64,000 nucleotides of DNA from an uncultured Clostridia bacterium (GCA_947173485.1 CAMWFH010000001.1:186001-250000), one strand, 5' to 3'. Counted from the first letter of the stretch, positions 30,012 through 40,271 are shown. Notes: a model not told the origin generated them from the sequence alone. Made by a program: numbers and translations.

Positions 30012-31179
30012 ATCTCTCCTCCGCCTCTTTCCAGGCAGCCAGCCACCGGCGCAGCTGCTCGCTGGTCTCCTTCCGGTAGACCTCCCACTTGGGCAGCTCC
30101 GTGTTGGCCGCCAGCATGATCCCCAGCATATCCAGCAGCATCTTCCTCGTCTCCTTGTCCATGCCCTTCATAGTGCGGGCCATGGCCGCCGCCGTTTTCC
30201 AGCCGTCGGCCATCAGCTCTGTCAGGGTCCGGGCCCCGGTGCAGGTCAGGACTGCGTACAGGCTGTCGGCAAAGACCTCCCGCTGGGCCTCGCTCATATC
30301 GTCCACGAAGGTCTGGATGGTCCGGTTGATGTGCTGCCCCTCCTTGGTCATGTCACTGAGGCGCAGGAAGGCCGGCCCCTGGACCTCCCAGCTGAACCCG
30401 TCGTGCTGGAGCATCCCCTTCTGGGTGCTGTGGACGATGGTGTAGCGCTCCTCATGGGCCAGCAGCATCCCCACGATGGAGGACTGGGGGACGATGGTGA
30501 CGATCCTGTCCCGGATGGCCTGGTAGCTCTCCTGCTCCAAGACCGGCCGCTTGAAGCCGGGACCGTCGTTGTTGTAGACCCGCTCCAGCCGGTTCTGGAC
30601 CCGCTTGCCGACATGGGTAGCGGCGTAGACGGCGAAGTTGCCCCCCTTGGAGTGGCCCCCCACCAGGATGGGGCACCGCTTGCGGCACTGGGCCGCCGCC
30701 TTCAGGTAGGCCGCTGCCAGCCGCTGGCCGGGGACGCTCTCCAGGAAGGCCATGTTGAAGTCCTCCTTCCATCCCACCAGGGTATCGTCCGTGCCCCGGT
30801 AGGCCACATAGAGCCGCCCGTCCGGCAAAACGAAGGTCACCGCGGCGAACTGGCACTCCCCCTGGAGATCCAGATGGTCCGCCGCGCCCATGACCCCTAT
30901 CTCCCCAAACCGGGGGCTCTCCGCCGCCCCACGCAGCAGGGGCACGATCAGCTCCGGCACCAGGACCCCCATCTCCACCGGCTCCTCCTGGTGGCGCTGG
31001 AAGAACGCCGCCGCGGCCTCCCGGAGGGGCACCGGCTCCCCCTGGCCCAGGTCCGGCACGATACCGGTGAAGTCGATGAAGCTCAGCTCCGCCAGCACCA
31101 GATTGTCCACCTCATTGAAGGGCGAGACCGCCAACGGCAGGTCACCCCGCCAGGCGATATAGTCCAATATGTTCGCCAT
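30010..31179 (-). CDS. DUF2974 (Mbeg1-like) alpha/beta-hydrolase, lipase-like
   Basis: 389 residues. Lipase-3-like features: YRGTDDTLVGWKEDF (128-142) and the nucleophile elbow GGHSKGGNFAVYAA with S177. The N-terminal NILDYIAWRGDLP and C-terminal helical region are typical of DUF2974 proteins in Clostridia. No signal peptide, so intracellular; substrate unknown. ATG 31179 follows AGGAGGCACT. It lies right after the rplQ terminator, so it depends on read-through or on a weak promoter not identified. Confidence 0.85.
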   Translation of the reverse strand: MANILDYIAWRGDLPLAVSPFNEVDNLVLAELSFIDFTGIVPDLGQGEPVPLREAAAAFFQRHQEEPVEMGVLVPELIVPLLRGAAESPRFGEIGVMGAADHLDLQGECQFAAVTFVLPDGRLYVAYRGTDDTLVGWKEDFNMAFLESVPGQRLAAAYLKAAAQCRKRCPILVGGHSKGGNFAVYAATHVGKRVQNRLERVYNNDGPGFKRPVLEQESYQAIRDRIVTIVPQSSIVGMLLAHEERYTIVHSTQKGMLQHDGFSWEVQGPAFLRLSDMTKEGQHINRTIQTFVDDMSEAQREVFADSLYAVLTCTGARTLTELMADGWKTAAAMARTMKGMDKETRKMLLDMLGIMLAANTELPKWEVYRKETSEQLRRWLAAWKEAEER

Positions 31180-31206
31180 AGTGCCTCCTTCTCCTCTGCA
31201 CTGTAA

Positions 31207-31248
31207 AAAAACTCCCTGATGTAGGATGTGTGTCTACATCAGGGGAGT
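31207..31248 (-). terminator. Terminator of the S10-spc-alpha operon
   Basis: On the minus strand ACTCCCCTGATGTAG pairs with CTACATCAGGGAGT across an ACACACAT loop (one bulge), followed by TTTTTTTAC. Located 20 nt after rplQ. Confidence 0.9.
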
Positions 31249-31266
31249 CTCTTTCCTATCCAGGTA

Positions 31267-31608
31267 TCAGACCAGCTCGATCATAGCGGTCTCCGCCGCG
31301 TCGCCCCGGCGGACGCCGGTGCGGGTGATGCGGGTATAGCCGCCGTTGCGCTCGGCGTAGTTGGGGGCGATCTCCTTGAAGATCTTCTTCACTACATCCT
31401 CGCGGGTCACGAAGGCCATGGCCTGCCGGTAAGCCGCCAGGTCGCCCTTCTTGCCCAGTGTGATCATCTTCTCAGCCATGGGACGGATCTCCTTGGCGCG
31501 GGTGATGGTGGTCTCCATCTTCCCCTTGTCCAGAAAATCGGTCACCTGCTGGCGGAGCATAGCCCTGCGCTGGTCGGTCGTCTTACCGAGCTTACGAGTT
31601 CCGGGCAT
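31267..31608 (-). CDS. rplQ: 50S ribosomal protein L17
   Basis: 113 residues. [44 protein letters not shown] is the conserved L17 core (quoted in parts: [30 protein letters not shown]); the C-terminal [22 protein letters not shown] is also typical. Last gene of the superoperon, 63 nt after rpoA. Confidence 0.97.
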   Translation of the reverse strand: MPGTRKLGKTTDQRRAMLRQQVTDFLDKGKMETTITRAKEIRPMAEKMITLGKKGDLAAYRQAMAFVTREDVVKKIFKEIAPNYAERNGGYTRITRTGVRRGDAAETAMIELV

Positions 31609-31671
31609 ATCCGTTCCCTCCTTACAGGATAAAATTCAGTGCGCGTGCAGTTTGCCGCCGGGGGACGCCCC

Positions 31672-32622
31672 TCAGGCATTCTCCTCGTCGGCCAGGCTCA
31701 AGCCCATCATGGTCAGCTTGTTCATGACCTCTTCCAGGCTCTTGCGGCCCAGATTGCGGACCTTCATCATCTCGTCCTCCGTCTTGGAGATCAGATCCTC
31801 CACGGTGTTGATGTTGGCCCTCTTCAGGCAGTTGAAGCTGCGGACGCTGAGATCCAGCTCCTCGATGGTCAGCTCCAGCACCTTGTCCCGCTGGGCCTCT
31901 GCCTTCTCCACCACGGTGGACTTGGCGCTCACCGTCTCGCTCAGATCCGTGAACAGGGTGAAGTGGTCGCAGAGGATCTTCGCTCCCAGGCTCACCGCAT
32001 CCCTGGCGGAGATGGTGGAATCCGTCCACACCTCGATGGTCAGCTTATCCAAATCGGTCATATTCCCCACGCGGGTGTTCTCCACGGTGTAGTTCACCTT
32101 ATACACCGGCGTATAGATAGAATCTACGGGGATCGTGCCAATGATGCTCTGGGCGGACTTGTTGCGGTCCGCGCTCACATAGCCCCGGCCATGGTTCAGG
32201 GTGATCTCCATATTCAGAGACGCCCCCGCCCCCAGGGTGGCGATGTGGAGCTCAGGATTGAGCACCTCCACCTCGCCGTCGCTCTTGATGTCGCCGGCAG
32301 TGACCTCGCAGGGGCCGACGGCCTCGATGAACACCGTCTTGGCCCCCTCGCTGTGGAGCTTTGTGATCAGACCCTTTACATTCAAAACGATCTCCGTCAC
32401 ATCCTCGGTGACGCCGGGGATGGTGGAAAACTCGTGCTGGACACCCGCGATCTTGATGCTGGTGGCTGCGGTGCCAGGCAGAGAGGAGAGCATGATACGG
32501 CGCAGGGCGTTGCCCAGGGTGGTGCCGTAGCCCCGCTCCAAAGGTTCCACCACATACTTGCCGTAGGAGTCGTTTCCAGGGGTCTCGATACATTCGATCT
32601 GAGGCTTCTCGATTTCAATCAT
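31672..32622 (-). CDS. rpoA: RNA polymerase alpha subunit
   Basis: 316 residues. N-terminal dimerisation domain ([28 protein letters not shown] split as [14 protein letters not shown] and [10 protein letters not shown]; about 20-230) and C-terminal domain with [22 protein letters not shown] and [11 protein letters not shown], which contacts UP elements and activators. Follows rpsD by 78 nt. Confidence 0.98.
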   Translation of the reverse strand: MIEIEKPQIECIETPGNDSYGKYVVEPLERGYGTTLGNALRRIMLSSLPGTAATSIKIAGVQHEFSTIPGVTEDVTEIVLNVKGLITKLHSEGAKTVFIEAVGPCEVTAGDIKSDGEVEVLNPELHIATLGAGASLNMEITLNHGRGYVSADRNKSAQSIIGTIPVDSIYTPVYKVNYTVENTRVGNMTDLDKLTIEVWTDSTISARDAVSLGAKILCDHFTLFTDLSETVSAKSTVVEKAEAQRDKVLELTIEELDLSVRSFNCLKRANINTVEDLISKTEDEMMKVRNLGRKSLEEVMNKLTMMGLSLADEENA

Positions 32623-32700
32623 GCAGTTACCCTCCTTCTCGTGGCAGGCCAGAGGCCCGCTCTCATTTCAATTCCTGGGATGATCGAGGGTACCTTCAAA

Positions 32701-33330
32701 TTACTTGGAGTACAACTCGACGATGAGATGCTCCTGGACGGGCAGGTCGATATCCTCCCGTGCGGGAACAGCCACGATCTTGGCGACCTTATTGTTCTGA
32801 TCGAAATCGAGCCACTTGGGGATGGGACGGGAGGCGTTGGCCTCCAGGGCGCCCTTGAACTTATCCAGACTCCGGGACTTCTCCTTCAGCTCGATCACAT
32901 CGCCCACCTTCACCAGGTAGCTGGGGATGTTGACCTTGCGGCCGTTGACGGTGAAGTGGCCATGGCGCACCAGCTGCCGGGCCTCGGCCCGGCTCATGGC
33001 GAAGCCCAGACGGTAGGCCACGTTGTCCAGCCGGCTCTCCAGGATCGCCAGCAGGTTCTCACCGGTGATGCCGGCGCGCTTGCTGGCCATCTCGAAGTAG
33101 CCCTCGAACTGGCTCTCCAGCACGCCGTAGTAGCGCTTGGCCTTCTGCTTCTCCCGCAGCTGCAGGCCGTACTCAGAGAGCTTCTTGTTCCTTGCGTTGC
33201 CATGCTGGCCGGGGGCATAGCCCCGCCGGTCGATGGCGCACTTGTCGGTATAGCACCTGTCGCCCTTCAGGAAGAGCTTCTGGCCCTCTCTGCGGCAGAG
33301 GCGGCAGACAGCACCCGTATATCTAGCCAT
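32701..33330 (-). CDS. rpsD: 30S ribosomal protein S4 (zinc-binding type)
   Basis: 209 residues. Cys-rich N-terminus ([18 protein letters not shown], then C) typical of the C+ zinc form, and the S4 RNA-binding domain ([38 protein letters not shown]). Early 16S binder and translational repressor of alpha operons in some bacteria. Confidence 0.98.
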   Translation of the reverse strand: MARYTGAVCRLCRREGQKLFLKGDRCYTDKCAIDRRGYAPGQHGNARNKKLSEYGLQLREKQKAKRYYGVLESQFEGYFEMASKRAGITGENLLAILESRLDNVAYRLGFAMSRAEARQLVRHGHFTVNGRKVNIPSYLVKVGDVIELKEKSRSLDKFKGALEANASRPIPKWLDFDQNNKVAKIVAVPAREDIDLPVQEHLIVELYSK

Positions 33331-33352
33331 TGATCGCTTACCTCCTCAAATA

Positions 33353-33754
33353 TTAGACACGGCGGCGCTTCGGGGGACGGCAGCCATTGTGGGGGATGGG
33401 GGTCACGTCCTTGATCATCGTGACCTCCAGGCCCACGGCCTGCAGCGCCCGAATGGCGGCCTCACGGCCCTGGCCAGGGCCCTTGACGAAGACCTCCACG
33501 GTCTTGAGACCATGCTCCATCGCGGCCCGGGCGGCCACCTCGGCGGCGGTCTGGGCGGCGAAGGGAGTGGACTTCTTGCTGCCGCGGAACCCTTGGCCGC
33601 CGGAGGAAGCCCAGCTGATGGCGTTGCCCTGGGTGTCGGTAACGGTCACCATGGTGTTATTGAAGGAAGAGCGGATATGGACCTGGCCCTTCTCGATGTT
33701 TTTCCGCTCACGGCGGCGGCGAATCACTTTCTTGCCGGTCTTAGGTGCAGCCAT
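33353..33754 (-). CDS. rpsK: 30S ribosomal protein S11
   Basis: 133 residues. [22 protein letters not shown] and [15 protein letters not shown], with the C-terminal [18 protein letters not shown] signature. Platform protein near the mRNA exit. Confidence 0.98.
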   Translation of the reverse strand: MAAPKTGKKVIRRRRERKNIEKGQVHIRSSFNNTMVTVTDTQGNAISWASSGGQGFRGSKKSTPFAAQTAAEVAARAAMEHGLKTVEVFVKGPGQGREAAIRALQAVGLEVTMIKDVTPIPHNGCRPPKRRRV

Positions 33755-33769
33755 TTCCTTTCTCCCTCC

Positions 33770-34138
33770 TTACTTCTTCTTGTTCGCAATGGTCTTCTTG
33801 GGGCCCTTGCGGGTACGGGCGTTGGTCTTGCTCCGCTGGCCCCGCACGGGCAGGCCCCGGCGGTGGCGGATGCCCCGGTAGCAACCGATCTCGGTGAGCC
33901 GCTTGATGTCCAGCGCCACGCTCCGGCGCAGGTCGCCCTCCACGATGTAGCCGTGGTCGATGGCCTCACGCAGCTTGGCCTCCTGGGTCTCCGTCAGGTC
34001 CTTCACCCGGGTATCGGGGTCGATGCCCGTCTTCTCCAGAATGTCCTTGGCGCTCTTGCGGCCGATGCCGTAGATATAGGTCAGGCCAATCTCGATCCGC
34101 TTGTCGCGGGGCAGGTCAATACCGGCAATTCTTGCCAT
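33770..34138 (-). CDS. rpsM: 30S ribosomal protein S13
   Basis: 122 residues. [23 protein letters not shown] at the N-terminus and [25 protein letters not shown] (in parts [22 protein letters not shown]) near the C-terminus, the head protein that touches the P-site tRNA and 50S bridges. Confidence 0.98.
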   Translation of the reverse strand: MARIAGIDLPRDKRIEIGLTYIYGIGRKSAKDILEKTGIDPDTRVKDLTETQEAKLREAIDHGYIVEGDLRRSVALDIKRLTEIGCYRGIRHRRGLPVRGQRSKTNARTRKGPKKTIANKKK

Positions 34139-34164
34139 AGCTTTTCAGCACCTCCAAATTTTGA

Positions 34165-34278
34165 TCAGCCCTGTCTCTGCTTGTGCTTGGGGTTCTCGCA
34201 GATGACCATGAGCCGGCCTTTGCGGCGAATGATCTTGCACTTTTCGCACATGGGCTTGACGGATGGTCTTACTTTCAT
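34165..34278 (-). CDS. rpmJ: 50S ribosomal protein L36 (zinc-binding type)
   Basis: 37 residues, read directly from the sequence: [19 protein letters not shown] followed by [18 protein letters not shown]. The Cys-Cys-Cys-His set marks the zinc (C+) form. It lies between infA and rpsM, its usual place. Confidence 0.97.
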   Translation of the reverse strand: MKVRPSVKPMCEKCKIIRRKGRLMVICENPKHKQRQG

Positions 34279-34289
34279 CTTCTTACCTC

Positions 34290-34508
34290 CTACTTACTGC
34301 GCCAGGTGATCCGGCCTCGGGTCAGATCATAGGGACTCATCTCCACCGTGACCTTGTCGCCGGGCAGGATTCTGATAAAGTTCATCCTGAGCTTACCGGA
34401 AATATGGGCCAGGATCTTATGGCCGCTTCCTATGTCCACCTGGAATGTGGTATTGGGCAGGGCCTCTACGACCACGCCTTCCACCTCGATCATGTCAGAT
34501 TTCGCCAA
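34290..34508 (-). CDS. infA: Translation initiation factor IF-1
   Basis: 72 residues of the S1/OB fold: [43 protein letters not shown] and [13 protein letters not shown]. Binds the 30S A site during initiation. It lies 3 nt after the KOW-protein gene. Confidence 0.98.
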   Translation of the reverse strand: MAKSDMIEVEGVVVEALPNTTFQVDIGSGHKILAHISGKLRMNFIRILPGDKVTVEMSPYDLTRGRITWRSK

Positions 34509-34511
34509 GTG

Positions 34512-34796
34512 TTATCCCTCCTGGTCTGGATCACCTCCCTCGCCCAGCTGGGCAAGGGTCCTGCGAAGTTCGCTGTTTGTCACTTTCTCTCCGCTTCTGA
34601 TCTTCGCGGCGATGCGGGTGTCGCCGGCGCACACCGCCTGGGTATGCCGCCGTTTCTTCCGCTTGGGCCGCTCCACCCGGCGGACGCTGCCATCGGCGAG
34701 CAGGAGGTATTCCCCCTCCGTGTCCACGACGAAGAACAGCCTGCCGCTGTCTCTGCCGGCGGTGGATCGCACTATATCTGCTTTCGCGATTTCCAT
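34512..34796 (-). CDS. KOW-domain RNA-binding protein (L14e-like)
   Basis: 94 residues. A KOW motif is formed by ADIVRSTAGRDSGRLFFVV, followed by a basic linker (RPKRKKRRHT) and a helical tail. Firmicutes often carry this small ribosome-associated-type protein between map and infA; its function is not established. Confidence 0.8.
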   Translation of the reverse strand: MEIAKADIVRSTAGRDSGRLFFVVDTEGEYLLLADGSVRRVERPKRKKRRHTQAVCAGDTRIAAKIRSGEKVTNSELRRTLAQLGEGGDPDQEG

Positions 34797-34808
34797 GGTC
34801 CTACTCCG

Positions 34809-35561
34809 CTAAATGGGGTCCGTCAGAAGCTCCGGCTCCCCATCGGTGATCAAAATGGTGTTTTCATAGTGGGCCGACAGGCTGCCGTCGGCAGTCTTGA
34901 CCGTCCAGCCGTCGCCCATGACGGTCACATCTGCCGTGCCTGCGTTGACCATGGGCTCTACGGCGATGGTCATGCCCTTCAGCAGCCGGGGCCGCTTCTG
35001 CTCCGGCTCCACATAGTTGGGGACCTCCGGCTCCTCGTGCATCTTCCGCCCCACGCCGTGGCCCACATACTCCCGGACCAGGCTGTAGCCGGCCGCTTCC
35101 GCGTACCGCTGGACGGCGGCAGAGATATCCGGGACCCGCCGGCCCTGGCGGGCCTGCTTCAGTCCCTCGAAAAAGCTCTGCCTGGTCACCTCGATCAGCC
35201 GCATCGCCTCCGCGCTCACCTTGCCGCAGGGGAAGGTGGCGGCGCAGTCGCCGTGGAAGCCGCCGATAAAGGCGCCCACGTCGATGCTGACGATATCTCC
35301 CTCCCGGAGGGCCCGCCGGCTGGGGATGCCATGGATGACCTCGTCGTTGATCGAGATACAGACATTGGCCGGATAGCCGCCGTAATGGAGGAAGGAGGGC
35401 ACAGCCCCCTGTTTCTTGATGAAGTGCGCCACTGCTTGGTCGATCTCTCGGGTCGTTACGCCGGGCCGTACCATTTCCCCTGCCAAAGCACGGGCAGCCG
35501 CGGTGATCTTTCCTGCCCGGCGCATCAGATCGATCTCTTGACTGGACTTGAGGATGATCAT
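34809..35561 (-). CDS. map: Methionine aminopeptidase, type I
   Basis: 250 residues. Removes the N-terminal Met. Metal ligands visible: Asp in VSIDVGAFIGGFHGDCAATF (two), His in GHGVGRKMHEEPEVPNY, Glu in EPMVN and in HYENTILI. Substrate-pocket His in DEVIHGIPS. Sits between adk and the KOW gene as usual. Confidence 0.97.
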   Translation of the reverse strand: MIILKSSQEIDLMRRAGKITAAARALAGEMVRPGVTTREIDQAVAHFIKKQGAVPSFLHYGGYPANVCISINDEVIHGIPSRRALREGDIVSIDVGAFIGGFHGDCAATFPCGKVSAEAMRLIEVTRQSFFEGLKQARQGRRVPDISAAVQRYAEAAGYSLVREYVGHGVGRKMHEEPEVPNYVEPEQKRPRLLKGMTIAVEPMVNAGTADVTVMGDGWTVKTADGSLSAHYENTILITDGEPELLTDPI

Positions 35562-35571
35562 TTTTCTATCG

Positions 35572-36210
35572 TTATGCCTTGATCGTCAACACGTCCAGGA
35601 TCTTCGCCGTGGTGCCTTCCTTGGTGGAGGAGACCTCCACCCGGCGGAGCAGGCCCCTCTGGTCATAGAAGCCCACCAGAGGCTCTGTCTCCTTATGATA
35701 GACCGCGAGGCGGGCTTTCACCGTCTCGGGCGTATCATCCTCACGCTGGATCAGCTCGCCGCCGCAGTTGTCGCAGATGCCCTCCACCCGGGGCGGCACA
35801 GCCTCCACATTGTAGCTGGAGCCGCAGGAGGCGCACACCCGCCGGCCGCTCATGCGCCGCAGGATCTCCTCCTCGGAGATGTCCAGGGCCACCACGGCAT
35901 GGATGGGGATGCCGGCCTTCTCCAGGGCCTCCGCCTGGGCGATGGTCCGGGGCATCCCGTCCAGGATGCAGCCCTTCTGGCAGTCCTCCGCCGCCAGCCG
36001 CTCACCGATGATGCCGATGATGACCTCATCGGGGACCAGCTGGCCCGCGTCCATAAAGGACTTGGCCCGCAGGCCGACGGGGGTGCCGTTGCGGATCGCG
36101 GCCCGCAGGATATTGCCCGTGGAGATGGTGGGAATGTCCAATTTCTTGCTCAGGATCTCCGCCTGGGTGCCCTTGCCGGCGCCAGGCGCGCCCAATAAGA
36201 TCAGGTTCAT
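35572..36210 (-). CDS. adk: Adenylate kinase (zinc lid)
   Basis: 212 residues. P-loop LLGAPGAGKGTQAEIL; AMP-binding region STGNILRAAI; LID with four Cys (CASCGSSYNVEAVPP and CDNCGGEL), so the zinc form typical of Gram-positives. Makes 2 ADP from ATP + AMP. A strong hairpin lies between it and secY. Confidence 0.98.
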   Translation of the reverse strand: MNLILLGAPGAGKGTQAEILSKKLDIPTISTGNILRAAIRNGTPVGLRAKSFMDAGQLVPDEVIIGIIGERLAAEDCQKGCILDGMPRTIAQAEALEKAGIPIHAVVALDISEEEILRRMSGRRVCASCGSSYNVEAVPPRVEGICDNCGGELIQREDDTPETVKARLAVYHKETEPLVGFYDQRGLLRRVEVSSTKEGTTAKILDVLTIKA

Positions 36211-36231
36211 ACGTTCTCCTTTCCAGCGGGC

Positions 36232-36257
36232 CCCGGCCTCCGGGCAGGGAGGCCGGG
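36232..36257 (-). other. Intercistronic hairpin secY-adk
   Basis: Perfect 10-bp stem CCCGGCCTCC / GGAGGCCGGG with a 6-nt loop and no T-tract; it could stabilise mRNA ends or slow the ribosome/polymerase rather than terminate. Confidence 0.6.
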
Positions 36258-36268
36258 ACGAACTCCTT

Positions 36269-37645
36269 TTACTCCAGGAACCCCTTGTACTGCCGCATCA
36301 GCATCTGGCTCTCCAGGGCCTGGACCGTCTCCAGGGCCACGCCCACCACGATGATGACGGAGGTGCCGCCGATGGCCAGGGAGGCGATGGGCAGGATCTT
36401 CCCTGCCAGCAGGGGCAGGATCGCCACGATGCCCAGGTAGATGGCGCCGAAGAGGGTGATCTTGCTCAGCACCTTGGCGATGAAGTCGCTGGTGGGCTTG
36501 CCGGGACGGAAGCCCGGGATGAAGCCGCCGTTGCGTTTCAGGTTATTGGCGATCTCGATGGGATTGAACTGGATGGTGGCGTAGAAATAGCTGAAGCCTA
36601 GGATCATCAGGAAGTACACCACCAGGTAGAGGAAGGACTTGGTGTCGATGGCGTTCAGCAGCGCGTAGCTGAAGGTGCCCTCCGCCGGCGCGGGGAAGAA
36701 GGCGGCGACGGTGGCCGGCAGGGAGGCGATGGACTGGGCGAAGATGACCGGCAGCACGCCGGACATGCTCACCTTCATCGGCAGGGTGCTGGACTGGCCG
36801 CCGTACATCTTCCGGCCCACCTGCCGCTTGGCATACTGGACGGGGATGCGCCGCTCGGCGTCGTTGACGAAGACGATCAGGGTCACCAGGGCCAAGACGC
36901 CCACCAGGATCAGGATGATCCACGCGGGGTGCATGGCCTGGCCCAGGCGGGCCTCCGCGTCCTTGGCGGAGTAGCCCAGGCCGGTCAGGACCTCCATGGT
37001 CAGCGTGCCGTCCTTCACGGCGGACCAGGTGTTCACGCCGCTGATGATGCTGCTCACCGCGCTGGGGATCCGGGAGATGATGCCGGCGAAGAGGATCATG
37101 GAGATGCCGTTGCCTACGCCGAACTCATTGACCTGCTCGCCCAGCCACATCAGGAAGCTGGAGCCGGCCACGAAGGAGACGATGATCACCAGCGCCGGCC
37201 AGATGCCGGTGGCATTGGCGTTCAGCGTGCCGTAGTTCTTCATCATCATATAGTAGCCGAAGGCCTGGAGCAGCGCGATGCCCACGGTGGCGTAGCGGGT
37301 GATGGCCTGGATCTTCTTCTTGCCGGCCTCCCCGCCGTCCCGGGCCAGCCGCTCCAGAGCGGGGATGGCCACGGTCAGCAGTTGGATGATGATGGAGCTG
37401 TTGATATAGGGCTGGATGCCCAGGGCGAACACGGTGGCCATGGCGAAAGCGCCGCCGCTCATCACGTTGTACAGCCCCAGGACCGTGGTGCCCATGCCCT
37501 GAAGATAGGTGCTCAAAGCGTCTACGTTCACGAAAGGCACCGTGATAGCGTTACCGATGCGGTAAATGAGCAAAATCAGCAGGGTGAAAGTGATCTTTTT
37601 CCGCAACTCAGGGATGCCCCACGCTTTGCGTACAGTTTGGATCAT
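36269..37645 (-). CDS. secY: Protein translocase subunit SecY
   Basis: 458 residues with ten membrane helices. Starts MIQTVRKAWGIPELRKKITFTL; conserved cytosolic loop RRIPVQYAKRQVGRKMYGG (loop 4/5) and PGFRPGKPTSDFIAKVLSKIT. Forms the SecYEG channel; SecG is encoded at 61.4 kb. Longer than the B. subtilis protein mainly through extracytoplasmic loops. Confidence 0.98.
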   Translation of the reverse strand: MIQTVRKAWGIPELRKKITFTLLILLIYRIGNAITVPFVNVDALSTYLQGMGTTVLGLYNVMSGGAFAMATVFALGIQPYINSSIIIQLLTVAIPALERLARDGGEAGKKKIQAITRYATVGIALLQAFGYYMMMKNYGTLNANATGIWPALVIIVSFVAGSSFLMWLGEQVNEFGVGNGISMILFAGIISRIPSAVSSIISGVNTWSAVKDGTLTMEVLTGLGYSAKDAEARLGQAMHPAWIILILVGVLALVTLIVFVNDAERRIPVQYAKRQVGRKMYGGQSSTLPMKVSMSGVLPVIFAQSIASLPATVAAFFPAPAEGTFSYALLNAIDTKSFLYLVVYFLMILGFSYFYATIQFNPIEIANNLKRNGGFIPGFRPGKPTSDFIAKVLSKITLFGAIYLGIVAILPLLAGKILPIASLAIGGTSVIIVVGVALETVQALESQMLMRQYKGFLE

Positions 37646-37646
37646 C

Positions 37647-38090
37647 TTACTTCACCTCAGCCTTTCCTCCTGCCGCCTCGATGGCCTCCTTGGCGGACTT
37701 GGAGAAGGCGGAGGCTTCCACAGTCAGTTTTTTCTCGATCTTGCCGGTGCCCAGCACCTTGTAGCCATAGCGGCACTTGGAGAGGATCCCCTTGTCCAGC
37801 AGGACCTGGGCGGTGACGGTCTCGCCGTCCGCGAAGGCCTTGTTCAGCGCGTCCAGGCTGACGATCTCCAGGGGCTTGGCAAAGATGTTGTTGAAGCCGC
37901 GCTTGGGGACCCGGCGGGCCAGAGGCATCTGGCCGCCTTCAAAGCCGATGCGCACGCCGCCGCCGCTGCGGGCCTTCTGGCCCTTATGGCCGCGGCCGGC
38001 GGTCTTGCCGTTGCCGCTACCGGCGCCCCGGCCCTTGCGCTTGTTCACCTGGGTGGAGCCGGGGGCGGGGGAGAGTTCGTGCAAATTCAT
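37647..38090 (-). CDS. rplO: 50S ribosomal protein L15
   Basis: 147 residues. [22 protein letters not shown] type start, the Gly/Arg/Lys-rich [22 protein letters not shown] tail and [18 protein letters not shown] motif. One nucleotide before secY. Confidence 0.98.
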   Translation of the reverse strand: MNLHELSPAPGSTQVNKRKGRGAGSGNGKTAGRGHKGQKARSGGGVRIGFEGGQMPLARRVPKRGFNNIFAKPLEIVSLDALNKAFADGETVTAQVLLDKGILSKCRYGYKVLGTGKIEKKLTVEASAFSKSAKEAIEAAGGKAEVK

Positions 38091-38101
38091 ACGCTACCTC
38101 C

Positions 38102-38284
38102 TTACTTAGCCTCTTCGACCTGGAGCAGATAGCCGATCTTGGCGATCTTGCCCCGGGTCTGGGCATTGTCGGGCTGCGTGGTGGTGTCGCCGGGCTTACG
38201 CAGTCCCAGAGAGTTGGCAGTGGCGATATGCTTCTCCAATCTGCCGTTGAGGCTCTTGACGAGCTTGATATTCAGATTAGCCAT
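38102..38284 (-). CDS. rpmD: 50S ribosomal protein L30
   Basis: 60 residues: LNIKLVKSLNGRLEKHIATANSLGLRK and the KIGYLLQVEE end. Sits between rpsE and rplO as usual. Confidence 0.97.
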   Translation of the reverse strand: MANLNIKLVKSLNGRLEKHIATANSLGLRKPGDTTTQPDNAQTRGKIAKIGYLLQVEEAK

Positions 38285-38296
38285 GATCGCGCCTCC

Positions 38297-38800
38297 TTAA
38301 CCAACGATCTCTTCTACGCTCTTGCCCCGGATGCGCGCGACCTCCTCGGGACCCCGCAGGCTCCTAAGGCCCTGGAAGGTCGCGGAGACCACGTTCTGGG
38401 GGTTGTTGGAGCGCAGGCACTTAGCCCGGATGTCCTTGATGCCGGCCGCCTCCATGACGGCACGGACGGGACCGCCAGCGATGATGCCGGTACCGGGAGC
38501 GGCGGGCTTCAGGATGACCCGGCCCGCGCCGAACTCACCGATGACCTCGTGGGGGATGGTGGTGCCGGACACGGTGACGTTCATCATGTTCTTCTTGGCA
38601 TCCTCCAGGCCCTTGCGGATGGCCTCGGGGACCTCGGCGGCCTTGCCCAGGCCGAAGCCCACCTTGCCCTTGCCGTCACCGACGACCATCAGGGCGGAAA
38701 ATTTCATGACGCGGCCGCCCTTGACGGTCTTGGATACCCGGTTGAGGTGGACGACTTTCTCGATATACTCGCTCTGAGGCTTTTCAAATCTACCAGCCAT
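38297..38800 (-). CDS. rpsE: 30S ribosomal protein S5
   Basis: 167 residues. [40 protein letters not shown] and the dsRBD-like core [22 protein letters not shown]. Helps translational accuracy. Confidence 0.98.
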   Translation of the reverse strand: MAGRFEKPQSEYIEKVVHLNRVSKTVKGGRVMKFSALMVVGDGKGKVGFGLGKAAEVPEAIRKGLEDAKKNMMNVTVSGTTIPHEVIGEFGAGRVILKPAAPGTGIIAGGPVRAVMEAAGIKDIRAKCLRSNNPQNVVSATFQGLRSLRGPEEVARIRGKSVEEIVG

Positions 38801-38817
38801 TTTGTCTTCCTCCTCCC

Positions 38818-39177
38818 TTAGAATTGCAGGCCGCCCTCGCGGGCGCCTTCGGCCAGCTCGGCAACACGGCCGTGATAGAGGTAGCCGCCCCGGTCAAAGA
38901 CAACGACATCGATGCCCTTGTCCTTAGCCCGCTGGGCTACTAGCTTGCCCACGGCCCGGGCGGCGGTCTTGTTGCCGCCGAAGCCCTCGATGGCCTTGTC
39001 CAGGGAGGAAGCGGAGCAGAGGGTCACGCCGTTCACATCATCGATGATCTGGGCGTAGATGTTCTTCTCGCTGCGGAACACGTTCAGGCGGGGACGCTCC
39101 GGCGTGCCGGAGATCCGGGCGCGCACCCGCTTATGACGCTTGAGCCGCTGGGCGTTGGTATCAGGTCTTTTGATCAT
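38818..39177 (-). CDS. rplR: 50S ribosomal protein L18
   Basis: 119 residues. [41 protein letters not shown] and [26 protein letters not shown] (parts). Binds 5S rRNA with L5. Confidence 0.98.
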   Translation of the reverse strand: MIKRPDTNAQRLKRHKRVRARISGTPERPRLNVFRSEKNIYAQIIDDVNGVTLCSASSLDKAIEGFGGNKTAARAVGKLVAQRAKDKGIDVVVFDRGGYLYHGRVAELAEGAREGGLQF

Positions 39178-39191
39178 ATCAGCACACCTCC

Positions 39192-39737
39192 TTACTTCTT
39201 CGCGCCGGTCTTACCGACCTTACGGCGGATGACCTCGTCCACATACTTGATGCCCTTGCCCTTATAGGGCTCGGGGGGCCGCTTCTCCCGGACCTCTGCG
39301 GCAAACTGGCCCACGGCCTGCTTGTCACAGCCGGAGATCACGATCTTGTTGGGGGCGGGCACGTCGATGGAGATGCCGTCGATCTCGGAGACGGTGACAG
39401 GGTGGGAGTAGCCCACGGTGAGCACCAGGTTCTTGCCCTCCTTGGCGGCGCGGTAGCCCACGCCGTTGATCTCCAGCTCCTTCTTGTAGCCCTCGCTGAC
39501 GCCCACCACCATGTTGTGGAGGAGGGTGCGGGTCAGGCCGTGGAGGGAGCGGTGGAGCTTGTCGTCGCTGGGCCGCTCCACGGTCAGGTGGCCGGCCTCC
39601 TGCTTGATGATCATCTCAGGCCGCAGGGACTGGGTCAGGGTGCCCTTGGGGCCCTTGACGGTGACCACGTTGCCCTCGGCCACCTTCACTTCCACGCCGG
39701 CGGGGATGGCAATGGGCATTCTACCAATTCTCGACAT
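39192..39737 (-). CDS. rplF: 50S ribosomal protein L6
   Basis: 181 residues. [17 protein letters not shown] start (ATG 39737), [10 protein letters not shown], and the C-terminal [27 protein letters not shown]. The longer open frame upstream is not conserved in the family. Confidence 0.98.
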   Translation of the reverse strand: MSRIGRMPIAIPAGVEVKVAEGNVVTVKGPKGTLTQSLRPEMIIKQEAGHLTVERPSDDKLHRSLHGLTRTLLHNMVVGVSEGYKKELEINGVGYRAAKEGKNLVLTVGYSHPVTVSEIDGISIDVPAPNKIVISGCDKQAVGQFAAEVREKRPPEPYKGKGIKYVDEVIRRKVGKTGAKK

Positions 39738-39751
39738 TTCAAATACCCTCC

Positions 39752-40150
39752 TTACCAAACGAATGCCAGGACTTCGCCGCCGATATGGGCCTCCCGGGCC
39801 TTCTTGTCGGTCATGATGCCCTTGGACGTGGAGATGATGGCGATGCCCAGGCCCCGCAGGACCCGGGGGAGCTCGTCGGCGCCGGCATAGACCCGCAGGC
39901 CCGGCTTAGAGACCCGGCGGAGACCGGCGATGGCCTTCTCCTTGCCGTTCACATAGCGCAGGGCGATGCGGATGGTGCCCTGGGTGCCGTCGTCAACGAT
40001 CTGGAAATTCTTGATATAGCCCTCGTCCAACAGGATCTGGGCGATGGCCTTTTTCATGTTGGAAGCGGGGACGTCTACCGTCTCGTGCTTAGCGTTGCTG
40101 GCGTTGCGGATACGAGTCAGCATATCCGCGATGGGGTCTGTGATATGCAT
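39752..40150 (-). CDS. rpsH: 30S ribosomal protein S8
   Basis: 132 residues. [21 protein letters not shown] start and [26 protein letters not shown] end. S8 binds 16S helix 21 and represses the spc operon in E. coli. An unusually long 121-nt spacer precedes it. Confidence 0.98.
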   Translation of the reverse strand: MHITDPIADMLTRIRNASNAKHETVDVPASNMKKAIAQILLDEGYIKNFQIVDDGTQGTIRIALRYVNGKEKAIAGLRRVSKPGLRVYAGADELPRVLRGLGIAIISTSKGIMTDKKAREAHIGGEVLAFVW

Positions 40151-40271
40151 GGGGTAAGTTCCTCCTCATTTAGAAGTTACAGCGTCTTGCTGTTGAGGCG
40201 GCGAGGTATCTCTATGAATGGTCCCATTCAACGAGACCTTTCGCCGTCCTTTACGAAGGTCGTCTGTCCGC
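40151..40271 (-). promoter_or_regulatory. 121-nt structured spacer between rpsZ and rpsH
   Basis: Within an operon whose other gaps are mostly below 25 nt, this spacer holds two inverted repeats on the minus strand: GACCTTCG...CGAAAGGTC (bulged) and GAATGG-GA-CCATTC. It could be an RNA target for a ribosomal protein, such as S8. No motif was matched to a known element. Confidence 0.45.

Noticed and set aside
31639..33333. 564-residue plus-strand frame opposite rpoA and rpsD
   Set aside because: Both minus-strand genes are unmistakable; this is a shadow.
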